Below are positions 22,683-32,152 of a stretch of DNA of 64,000 bases, piece by piece (position 1 is the stretch's first letter; the number at the start of each line of letters is the position of its first letter). The notes beneath the pieces are model-generated. The model was given only the letters and a program-made list of their open reading frames with translations. It was not told the DNA's origin and did no database searches. Where the stretch lies: contig NMRA01000184.1 of the NCBI GenBank assembly GCA_002633005.1, forward strand, positions 108,328 to 172,327, read 5' to 3'. Source of the stretch: Phoronis australis (taxonomy: Eukaryota; Phoronida; Phoronidae). A program made the translations under genes and the position numbers.

Positions 22683-25600
22683 GTTTCCATCAATTTTCAG
22701 ACATTCTTATTTCATGCTTTGCCTTACTCTATGTCATCTATCATGTTGTTTAAACTATTTTGTAATTTGTAAGTGTTTTGCACAGAAATAGTTGCCAAAA
22801 TTAATCATTTTTTGATTTTTGAAATACTACAGTAGTTCAAATACCGTAATCAAAAATGATAAAAATTTCATCAAGCATTGTTATATGACATACCATTGTT
22901 GTACGACATACCGTTGTTGTACGACATACCGTCATTGTACGACATGCTGTCGCTGTACGACATGCCCTCGCTGTACGACATGCCCTCACTGTACGACATG
23001 CCATCGCTGTACGACATGCCCTCGCTGTATGACATACCATCGTTGTATGACATACCATTGCAAACTATGAAAGGAATGATGTACTGCTTCTTTCAAAATT
23101 TATGTTAGTTGAGAAATTGTGCAAATTAAAATTCTGCTGCACCATATTGTGCATAAAATAAGTGAATATTTACAGTATGGCATTTACTGTTCTCAACCAG
23201 TCACACTGGGATTTGACCACAAATATGACTATTTCCTGGACAGGCTGGACTGACATACTTACTGTTTCGAGCACGTAAAATGACAGCTCACAGCTGCTGT
23301 AAACCTGTCTTCTGTTGCAAATCAAAACAAATCAGTTTTTGATGCAGACTACTTACCATATGCCAGTTGTTCCTTAATCATGATAGGTGTGATTTCTAGA
23401 CATGGAAAGAACTGACAGTTCATTATGGCTCAAGTCCAAGCTTTTCTAGTTGACCTGCCTCAGCATGTTAATTATTTGCCAAGCATGGTACTGAGCAATA
23501 ATGATCTTTCAGTTCTTTGTAAGACCAGGAATCACTTCTCATCTGAGTAAGGAAAAAGTTGAGACTTATGTCATGGCGATAAATGGTCTAAAATGAAATT
23601 TAATTTGTTTGAGGAAACACAAGTTTATGGCCACTTAAAGTGAAAATTTTTCAGCAAATACAATTTCTTGCTGAGCATGAAAATGACAGCAAAATTGTGA
23701 CTTCAACTGATTTGGCTTTCCTTTTTCATTAATGTTTGTAATAATTACATGAAATTTCAGGACCTCGTCTTGGTACTTCACCAGTTCGTAGCATTGTGCA
23801 GTGTCTTGCAAGAAAGGAAGGGACTGATGAATTTTACACTTTGAAGGTAAGGACCATTTATCTGAACTGAAAATGTTGTTGCTAACCATTACTTGTGCTA
23901 GCCAGAAAGTGATTTGAAGCTCATACTTGGCCAGTTTTGGGGAGAGGGTTCTTTGTGCCATAACAAGACTTTGAGCGCTTGGTCTTGGGAATGTCCATCA
24001 GTCAATCTTTCCAAACCCAGAAATTGTCTCTTATTAGACAAGGAACAGTTTGAGGATATGATTTCACAATGATATGTGGTCAAAATCAGAAGATAGCTTT
24101 TGAGACTGAAGGCAGATTTCAGTAGAGCCGCTTTAAGATATCGCCCAGAAGTTGTCAATTGGGACAGAAAGACATGTTCAGACACTAGAGCATTTCAGTG
24201 TTTTGACTTACGGTCCAGGTCCTTGTCAATCATTGATGGAAATTTTAAAGCTTCCAGTAGAAGCTGGTTTTCCAATATGAGTCTATGTTGTTGAAGCTTG
24301 AAATAAGGTACACTTAAATAAGTTAATTACTACAAGCCATGTTGCTGCTAATAGACTGTTCTAAATTTATGACCTTGACTTGGACAATTGGCCCCGCGTG
24401 TGATTTTGAATGTTTTTCACCGTGATTGTTGTCTTATTTGATAATTACTAGGTCTCAAATAAATGCCACTCTTTAATGGATGTGAGCTCGGGACCATGAC
24501 ACTGAAATTAATAAGTGCGTTGGTTTCTGTCAGAAGATTTATATGGCATTTAAAATTTTCCAAGGCTGCCATGGTTGTAGATTCAACTGAAAGACCCGTG
24601 TCCTTCATTTCTTGGTTTGTAGATACTAACAATGGAAGATGGTTTGAAGGAATGTCAAGATGACCGCCAGGGCAAGATGTTACTTCATACAGAGTACTCT
24701 CTTCTGTCTCTTATGCACAACATGGAAGGTGTTGTGCACCACCATGGATTATTTAAGGTAAAACTTGAAAGCTTTGAACAGTGAGTTGAACCTGAAGATG
24801 AAATTTACCATTTCCTTACTCTTTTTCCCTGTGATCTTTGGGATATTTAATCTGAGTTAGGTAAGGACAATGTTGACTTGATGGCAATAGTCAGTTCCAG
24901 TGGTCACAGATTTCGAGTTATCAGTTCTGGCTGTCATAATGTGGGAGCTCTGTACGTGACTATTACTTGATTTCAGAAAATGACTAGTAAATGCAAGACA
25001 AAATTTTGGTAATACTAGGTATAAAATTTTAATCATACTATCGCTTGAAATGTTTTACGTACTGTTCGGTTTTCTCAGAACTTTGAGATAAATTCAAAAT
25101 GCCTTGTATCCCCACTAACAGCCATGTTGTGTAAAGATATGAAAGCCAACTTCTTATGGAGTTCACTCTGAAGCAGCATTCATGCCTATAAATCACTTCC
25201 AATCACAATAAAAATGTTTAGAGCAGGGTTCTGTTTCAAGAAAAGCGACTTAAGTCTGAAATTTTGTCTTGTGATTCACAAATATTCCTGATAAACACTT
25301 AAATTTAAATCTGACTTGAAGAAAAGTGCAGTCTCTCAAAATATACAGTAAGTGCTAGTTAATGGGATAATTTCTGTAAATTATTTGTAGACTATGGTGC
25401 ACTCATAATTACTTACCTTTTTTCAGCAATTGTGAAGTGTGAGTGTAAGACCAAATTTCAGTCTCAAGTCATATTTATGAAACAGAGCCCAGCTCTGTAG
25501 CAAACAGAGCCCAGCTCTGTAGCAAACAGAGCCCAGCTCTAGCAGTTACCGATCTAAATCAAGAGCAGATGGACTGTGGAACTAAGCTTTAACTTGTTCA

Positions 25601-28600
25601 AGGACAAGGCTTTAGAAGAACGTGAGGGACCAAATGGTGAACTCGAGTACACGGGACGACTGCGTTCTAGGCTCTGTCTGGTACTGGACTGTTTGATACC
25701 ACATGACTTCAGCAACAAGACGGCTGACCTGGTTAATCTGCAGCATTATGTCATTAAGGAGAAAAAACTGTCGGAGAAGGAGGCTATAGTGATCTTCTTA
25801 GACATTGTACGCGTTGTGGAGAGTCTGCATCAGGTGAGCGGACAACTGGTTGTGACTAGAGCTGTATACTTGTCTGTCTCCAGAAAAAGCTGGCCAGTTC
25901 ATTTTCCTGGTAAAAATGCGTAGTTTGTGGAACAAAAACGAAGATTTTTTGTTCAACTATTCAAATACAAAGTAGTTTGCATGGTATGCAGCTCTAGTTA
26001 TGAAACAATATAATGTCATTTTACATTTTAGCGACCATTCAGAATAGTGTCGGTATTCCGATGAGTATTTCTAAAAGTGTCAGTTTTCCAATCTAAAATT
26101 CGCAGAATGTTTTGAAAGCATACACTATTAACCCCTTTCGGTAATATTATTTTCATCCATTTTGAACATTTTATGATATTTACAATGCTTAGACTTTCTA
26201 TTTTATCAACTTCAAACAAAAAATTATTTAACAAGTAAGACTTTCTTCTACCATGTAGTGATGATTGACTTTCCTGAAATGAATTTAAAGCGTGCTTTCT
26301 GCCTAGGGAACAAGGTTTGATTGAGCACACTCACCATTGTAACTTTGGTCTTAGTACTATATTCCTAACTCATTTATAAGTGATGTCTGGGCTTGGCAAA
26401 CACAGACAGTTCATTCATGCAGACCAAACTCATCGCTCATAACATTTCAGGCCATGGTATGACCTGACATTTTATCAGCTTTGTATGAGTATGAAGACTT
26501 AGTGAACTTTCAGCACTTTGCAAGTCCCAAAACCAATTCCCATCTGAGTAAGGAACAAGTTGAGACCAATTTTAGGTGGATAAGAATCCAAGTCAAAAGT
26601 TAACGCATTAAAGGAGCATGCCACCCAAAAAACAACCTAATTTGTATCAATTTAGATCGAGTAGTTCTACTCCATAACGACACGTACGGTTGCGTTACCT
26701 GACACCTGACGGCAGACGGAGGTGTTGAAATTATCCAATGATGTCATCGGTTTCACAAGCAGTCTGTTCAGCAGTTCACAACACGGCCGGGTTACTGGTG
26801 TCAGCTTATCGCTTGAAGTCATTCGTTTAATACCAATAAATCATCAAACTTCGAAGTAAAACCCTTAAAAATACACCGAGTTCTTATAAAAACGTGTTGT
26901 TTCATTTCGCTCTTACGGATTTATTGGTATTTGGACACACCGTAGCCTACAAAGTTCGGCAGGCCAATAAGGTCCGTAGCAGGAGTTTGAGGTCTGTTCG
27001 GAGATAATTTCGAAGTATTTTCCTTGAGATGCAGACAGGAGAACCTAGATCTGTGTTGTTTAGACTAATGATTTTGTGAGTTGTAAACACAAAGCGCTTG
27101 TTATCCTGGCCAATGGCTCGGAGCCCGATCAGGCCCGTCACGGCCGCGGGCCGGATTGACTTATCCCGGCCAGTGGATCGGAAATGGATCAGACATTACG
27201 AACATAAACCAGCCAAAGTTCAGTGGAAATTAAACTTCGAGTCAAAAAAATACTGTACTAGAGAGCCAGAGTAATGTGCACGTTATTATGTTGGTGAATT
27301 AGCCATGAAACTGCAAATCTACTTACTTGTCGGCGGTGGCCGCGAATTCACTCGGGTTCCGCGCTTTCGTTGGCCACAGCACCGACAGGGCAGAAGTTGT
27401 ACATTGACAATTATTTGAGTAATGTAAACGTAAATAAAGATTCCCCTAACACCTAGCCGTGGAATGGAAATCGAGTTGTTTCACAACAGTTTCTGCCAGC
27501 AAACATTAAATTGGCATGAGCTCACACGGCCTCGGTGTCCCGTCAATTAGTTTTATTGCACCTAAAGCCGGTAACGCAGTGATTTATTCATTGCTGGCTT
27601 CTCAAATCATCTGCACTCACGAACACTCCAAAAGCATTACAAATTGCATCTAATGAGACAGACTTCGTTTCAGTTGGTTAGGGTGAGAAGGCATTTTGAA
27701 ACAGAACGCTCAGTAAACGCCACTATGGCAACTCGCAATCCCGACTTAGGACGAGCTAGAGCTCATCACTCCTGACTTCGCAGGTGGATCGCTAAGATTT
27801 ACAGGCTATCAATTCGAACATGAATACAGTGATGAAGAAATATTAGAGAGGCGCCGTGAACAAGCTCAGACAACGGAACATGGAGTTATTTGGTAAGCCG
27901 GCATTCGTCACTGAGGCACTGTCGACGTCTGCAGGCCACAGACACGGAGATGTTTCACGGCCTCATACTTGCTATTTACAGCGTACATTTCATTCTTCAC
28001 TACCATGAGCCACTACCTAAGCATTTTGGACTCTCGAGGAAGTAAAAAAAAAAAACGATATACCCGCTTTCCTCGCAACTGCTTAGTTCGGACAAGCGGG
28101 AACGAGGCACCGCAACACAGAGGCATTCACTCTGCATATGAACCACTGACGTTGCTAGCGTCGTTTCACACCTTCCTCACAGGTTAACGCGACACCTCTT
28201 GGCAAGGTAAGGTCGACCGAGGCAATGTGGATATAGACCGATTAAGACGGCAAAAAATACTTAGGGCTGTTCCAGTAAAATCCGTGTGGGAGGGGGGGGA
28301 CGGCAGTAGAAATAAAAATTCATGGGTGGTGGTCTTCAGAAAAAAACTCAAATTATGGGTGGTCGTTCCTGTAAGAAGTGATGCATTAAAAATGGGTGGT
28401 ATTTTTTGATCTGTTAACGTTGACAGGTTGGTTAATTCAGCCAACACATCTCCAAAGAAATCAAAACTCAAAAAATGCGATTGGCATATATCCCAACTTA
28501 TCCCAATACAAAAAAGCCCATATTGCCAGTGAACAGAGTGCAATATGTTCACTAAGCCATTAATCAAGTCATGGGCAACTTGATTTGAGCCAAGTGCTTG

Positions 28601-31600
28601 TCTGCAGTCCTATTGAATTGAAAAGTTATGCAACACTAAACTGGTGTTAACACATATAAGAAAATTGATGATTTTTAAATAAAAAGTATGAGGAGTAAGA
28701 TAAACAAGTTCCAATATTCACTTGACATAGAAGTATAAAAGAGTTTGTGGAGACAGTTTGAGATTCATAGATCCTTATAATTGAAAAAATGTTCATTGAA
28801 ATTATAGACACATGGTGAACAGAGACACCTGGTGGCTGCCAAAAGTATTGCTCACAGGCTACTTTAGTTTTTGACAATATTGGACAAGACAACTAGTTCT
28901 TGTCTGTCAATCATCTAAGTTCTTAACAGGTCCTCCTGGAGGCAATTTGTTTGCAAGTGTTGGATTTTATATTTTAACCTATTAAAAATAATTAAAAAAT
29001 TATGGGTCATGGGTTGGAGAAATAAATGAAAAATGTGGGCGGTGGGTACGAAATAAAAGTGCCTTCCCCCCCCTCCCATACAGATTTTGCTGGAACAGCC
29101 CTAAGTTAAATCGGGTGGCATTCTCCTTTAAATTTTCTTGAGTTGCTATGTGATTACGTGTCTTGAGTAAAGCATTATAGTTCAAGACCGCCTAATTCTT
29201 ATCACATAATTCTGTCATCAATCTTTTGCACTAATGTTTTTCAGAAAAACATCGTTCACAGGGACCTCAAGTTGGGAAACATGGTGATCAACAAACGATC
29301 TAGACGGGTGACTTTGACCAATTTCTGCCTCGGCAAGCATTTGGTGTCTGAGAATGATCTTTTGAAGGACCAGCGGGGTAGTCCAGCTTACATTAGCCCA
29401 GATGTGTTGAGCGGTATGCCTGTTCTCTGTTCTACTTTGCGAACGTTGCTTTTCTGGGTCATAGCTAAAGTTAACGTGTACGTGCTTTCTGTCAAACTTT
29501 TGATTTGAAGTGTTAAGTGTTGTAAAGGTGGGCTTAAACGTTTCCTTTTAAGTACTCAGGTTAGAAATGAGTTCTTGTTCAAGACCAAATGTGTTAAGCC
29601 AACTTATTATGCCTGTCAGTGAGTGAGGGTTGCTCCTTGAAGTGCAGGTTTAATCTATTAGCATACTTCTGTGTGTACTACAATATTGTGAACAGTCATT
29701 AGTGTACTTCATAATATCAATTCAGCTTGTTTTGCTTCTACCAAAGCTTACCCACTGTTCGATAGATAGATATTCATTTAACTCAGGTTTGTCACCATCC
29801 CTGATGCTTCATTGTAGGTCCCTATTTGGGCAAGCCCAGTGACATGTGGGCTCTTGGTGTTGTTTTATTCACAATGGTGTACGGACAGTTTCCGTTCTAC
29901 GACAGAGTGCCGCAAGAACTGTTCAGGAAAATAAAAGCAGCCGAGTTCACCATTCCTGGGTAAATTTTTTGTTGTATAAAGTTTATTTGTGTATTTCAGA
30001 CTCGTAATCAATTAAATTCCTTAAAAACAGTATGCTGATTTTTAGGCACATGGCACTAATGAAAGCATTTATGGTGGCAGTGTAGTAGGTTTCTAGGACG
30101 TTGTCAAAAATTTTCTCTGCAGAATGTATCGCGATTGTGGTTATAACCAACTCGGTGCAAACCAGGCTCTTCGCTTCAAGGGGTTTGAAATTTTGTAAAT
30201 GTGGACTTCGGGTGAGTTCTTGAGTACTCCTAAGCGTCACCAGTTTGATGTTACCGTTTTTTCTCGCAGTCAATCACCGATGAAACTGCCTGCTCTCACA
30301 AATTTCCTTGGACTTTTTTCACCTTTGCTCATACCTTTTTCAAGGGAAATTTTCTGACTAGAGGTCTGCAAACTAAGGATAACATTGTACTCTCTCTATT
30401 GTAAAAAATTAGATTTTGTGTACTATTTCATTGTTTACAGCAAAAAGATCAGGTTCCCTCAAATCTGGTCAGATCCCTTTAGTTCAGAATGATGAACAAT
30501 GGTTTGAAAAATAATTGAGAACTGGAAACATGTTTCGACTTCTTGGGAGTGTCACAAATTTACTTTTGATGGACATTTTTGTTTTGGCTAGTAGCTGAAC
30601 ACAGAGTGTGCATCAGTTTACTCAATCACACTAGATATGTTTCAGATCTCTTTTTATCAAGATAATGAGATGTGATTTCCATCCTCAATCAGGTCATTCG
30701 GTTCATTGGCAAGTCACAAAATTGACAAAAAATTGTCATCCTTGACAAAGTTAGCCAACCCCTTCAGTGTGGGTTCATATTTATTGCAGGTGATCTCTCG
30801 CTTTCTTAGGCAGTAGCAACCAATTGCTATCATGAAAAGGAAAATCTGCCTATGTTGCGATTTCCATGATTTCGTTGCAAGGGTGAAAAATACCCCTTTA
30901 AGGTGGCTCTCATCAAATGAACTATTCCAAATATAGTGTTCTAGTTGATCTTTATTCTTCAGAGATGGTCTTGTGTCAGAGAATACCACAACTCTGATAC
31001 GTAAGCTGTTGGTGCTTGATCCTAAACAGAGGCTGACGGCCAGTCAAGTCTTGGATTGTCTGCGAGTTATAATTAATACATGGTAAGGGTTCATACAGGG
31101 ACTAATGGCCAGTCAAGTCTTGGATTGTCTGTGAGTTATAATTAATACATGGTAGGGTTCATACAGGGACTAATGGCCAGTCAAGTCTTGGATTGTCTAC
31201 GAGTTATAATTAATACATGGTAAGGGTACATGGAGGCTGACAGCCAGTGAAGTCTTGGATTTTCTACGAGTTATAATTAATACATGGTAAGGGTACATAC
31301 AGGAACTAATGGCCAGTGAAGTCTTGGATAGTTTGAAAGTTAAAAGTAATTAATACATGGTACGGTTACATACAGAGATTGATGGCCTGTCAAATCTTGG
31401 ATTGTCTCCGAGTATACATGGTAAGGATACATGTAGCTCCTGACAATCACCATTATGGTAAGAGTATACAAAGAGAGGTTATACAAAGAGAGGTGATACT
31501 GTTCTCAAGAAACTTGCCAGGAATCGCTGGTGTTCATCAGGGTTCCTTACTTCCTACCTTCTTATGATGTGAAAACAGAACTTTGTTGCTTTATCAAAGC

Positions 31601-32152
31601 CAATGGTCAGTATCTTGTTGTGCCAGTCATTCACATATGTGTAGATTCATGTACAGTAACTGACCTTAAATTTTGATTTAATTTGCACCTGAAAGTTGTT
31701 ACCTTACTTAGTTAGAAATTATTACGTGTGCATGACATTGTGTAACTTTTCTTTACGTTTGTCACAACACATTTGATTGTTAGTTGTAGAGATGCATTGG
31801 ACATCATACAGTCTGTTATATTTGTTTTGTTCACCCCAGGAGATCCGTGGCGTCAATTGGGGGACCAAACCAAGTTGTTCCAGAAGCAGAAGAAAGTGGC
31901 CAAGAGCAGGACGAGAAAAATAATGCAAAAACAATTCACAACTTTCCATCCACTTCTTCTGGTATTGCAGAGATTAACCCATTTGATATACAGTTCTCAC
32001 ACACAAGCTACCTAGATGATACTGAGGCAAGAAAAATGATTACATCAAGACAAAGACTTGCTGTGCCACCAATTAGGCGAATAAGTCAAGATGCTCGACC
32101 TTTGACCCCAAATGAAATCCAGACCCATAGAAATTTATTGTATAATGATTAA
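22562..32152 (+). CDS. STK40: Serine/threonine-protein kinase 40 (SgK495/SHIK), complete pseudokinase gene, 8 coding exons
   Basis: STK40 is a Tribbles-related pseudokinase scaffold; in vertebrates it binds the COP1 ubiquitin ligase and dampens NF-kB and p53 signalling. Exons: 22562-22682, 23761-23846, 24623-24757, 25603-25833, 29245-29413, 29818-29959, 30963-31082 and 31840-32152. Lengths sum to 1317 bp (438 residues plus stop), close to human STK40 at 435, and every junction keeps phase. Kinase landmarks: degenerate glycine loop GPRLGTSP (about 41-48), beta-3 Lys at 69, HRDLKLGN with Asp at about 198, TNFCLG where DFG should be (217-219), activation segment DQRGSPAYISPDVL and SDMWALGV. The absence of DFG aspartate is a family trait. 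The start MKR matches the vertebrate N-terminus. Introns carry minisatellites and transposons. Confidence 0.96.
22884..23058. repeat. 18-bp coding-like minisatellite in STK40 intron 1
   Basis: About ten units of TGTACGACATGCCCTCGC lie in tandem with few changes. Because 18 is a multiple of three, several frames stay open on both strands (for example repeated LYDMPS). This is a by-product of the repeat; there is no splice or family support for coding. Confidence 0.9.
23400..23640. repeat. Dispersed ~240-bp repeat, copy 1
   Basis: It shares a block order with 26390-26605 and 44200-44462: CAGTTCTTTGTAAG, a CTCATCTGAGTAAGGAA word, GTTGAGAC, a GGTCTAAA word and a terminal GGCCACTTAAA. Non-coding, within STK40 intron 2-flanking DNA. 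No terminal inverted repeat is seen. Confidence 0.45.
23761..23846 (+). CDS. STK40: STK40 coding exon 2
   Basis: It encodes GPRLGTSPVRSIVQCLARKE and GTDEFYTLK. This is the glycine-loop region, which lacks a GxGxxG pattern, followed by the beta-3 strand ending in the conserved Lys 69. It is flanked by AAATTTCAG and GTAAGG. Confidence 0.97.
24623..24757 (+). CDS. STK40: STK40 coding exon 3
   Basis: A 135-bp phase-0 exon includes GKMLLHTEYSLLSLMHNMEG and VVHHHGLFK. This is the alpha-C helix region; the Glu in HTEYSLL is the candidate partner of Lys 69. It is flanked by TTTGTAG and GTAAAA. Confidence 0.97.
25481..25545. repeat. Three tandem 22-bp units upstream of STK40 exon 4
   Basis: The unit AACAGAGCCCAGCTCTGTAGC is repeated three times (the last is shortened). 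Each unit contains a hairpin CAGAGC-CCA-GCTCTG. The array ends about 58 bases before the exon 4 acceptor, so it sits in the polypyrimidine/branch-point neighbourhood. Confidence 0.9.
25603..25833 (+). CDS. STK40: STK40 coding exon 4
   Basis: It encodes CLVLDCLIPHDFSNKTADLV and NLQHYVIKEKKLSEKEA, the hinge to alpha-E region typical of STK40. The first codons DKALEEREGPNGELEY replace a variable loop in vertebrates. The acceptor is TTGTTCAAG and the donor GTGAGC. The acceptor was chosen because it gives exact phase 0 and aligns an Asp with vertebrate STK40. Confidence 0.93.
26390..26605. repeat. Dispersed ~240-bp repeat, copy 2
   Basis: It shows CAGCACTTTGCAAGTCCC, CCCATCTGAGTAAGGAACA, GTTGAGACCAATTTT and GGATAAGAATCCAAGTC, in the order of the copies at 23400 and 44200. 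It ends where the TTAA transposon at 26612 begins. Confidence 0.4.
27725..27896 (+). pseudogene. Decayed coding fragment inside the TTAA transposon
   Basis: An ATG opens MATRNPDLGR. A one-base shift then leads to ELELITPDFAGG, SLRFTGYQFEHEYSDEEILE and RRREQAQTTEHGVIW, ending at a TGGTAAG that could be a stop or a splice donor. The FTGYQFEHEYSDEE stretch looks like a real protein segment. By recall it resembles the acidic YxFEPExSDEE leader found before a cysteine-rich domain in many transposon-linked invertebrate proteins, but that match is an inference. It may be the first exon of the element's own protein. Confidence 0.35.
28262..29103. mobile_element. Nested 0.84-kb inverted-repeat element with G/C tracts at its ends
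   Basis: The left end TTAGGGCTGTTCCAGTAAAA continues to GTGTGGGAGGGGGGG. The right end is the inverse, CCCTCCCATACAGATTTTG followed by GGAACAGCCCTAA. Terminal similarity extends about 45 bases. It is inserted close to the right end of the TTAA transposon at 26612-29128. No coding frame is seen. The superfamily is unclear. Confidence 0.75.
29245..29413 (+). CDS. STK40: STK40 coding exon 5 (catalytic and activation loops)
   Basis: It encodes KNIVHRDLKLGNMVINKRSR, then TLTNFCLGKHLVSENDLLKD and QRGSPAYISPDVLS. HRD and the following Asn are kept, but the metal-binding DFG Asp is Asn in TNFCLG, as in vertebrate STK40. It is flanked by TTTTTCAG and GTATGC. The exon leaves one G. Confidence 0.98.
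29818..29959 (+). CDS. STK40: STK40 coding exon 6
   Basis: It encodes GPYLGKPSDMWALGVVLFTM, VYGQFPFYDRVPQELFRKI and KAAEFTIP, the alpha-F to alpha-G region with the conserved SDMWALGV. It is flanked by ATTGTAG and GTAAAT. It leaves two bases (GG). Confidence 0.98.
30963..31082 (+). CDS. STK40: STK40 coding exon 7
   Basis: It encodes GDGLVSENTTTLIRKLLVLD, PKQRLTASQVLDCLRVIINT and two bases of a Trp codon, the alpha-H/alpha-I end of the kinase domain. The donor ATG/GTAAGG at 31083 is the first of six similar donors in the tandem array 31025-31430. Confidence 0.96.
31025..31430 (+). repeat. Six ~69-bp tandem units spanning the STK40 exon 7 / intron 7 junction
   Basis: Unit phase markers (GGCCAGT or its variant) fall at 31041, 31110, 31178, 31245, 31314 and 31387, giving spacings of 67-73 bases. 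The first unit is true exon 7 end plus donor. Later units repeat GTCTTGGATTGTCT, GAGTTATAATTAATACATGG and a donor-like site. GTAAGG is retained in units 1, 3, 4 and 6; units 2 and 5 read GTAGGG and GTACGG. Confidence 0.95.
31840..32152 (+). CDS. STK40: STK40 coding exon 8 (C-terminal tail) and stop
   Basis: The first G completes Trp 335, giving WRSVASIGGPNQVVPEAEE, which parallels the vertebrate WQSLSSLSGPLQVVP. The tail ends with AVPPIRRISQDARPLTPNE and LLYND, then TAA at 32150. It is the tail that in vertebrates carries the COP1-binding region. The acceptor is TCACCCCAG. Confidence 0.96.

Larger units (their letters stand above)
26612..29128. mobile_element. 2.5-kb TTAA-flanked DNA transposon (Kolobok- or piggyBac-like) in STK40 intron 4
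   Basis: The left end AGGAGCATGCCACCC is preceded by TTAA at about 26608. The right end GGGTGGCATTCTCCT is followed by TTAA at about 29129. The ends are inverted repeats with one mismatch over 15 bases, and TTAA is the target duplication typical of Kolobok and piggyBac elements. The interior is GC-richer than its surroundings and holds a decayed coding fragment (27725-27896) and a nested element at 28262-29103. No intact transposase is present. Confidence 0.7.

Noticed and set aside
22884-23058. A CRISPR-like array
   Set aside because: Units are uninterrupted 18-bp tandem repeats without spacers, in an animal intron; this is a minisatellite.
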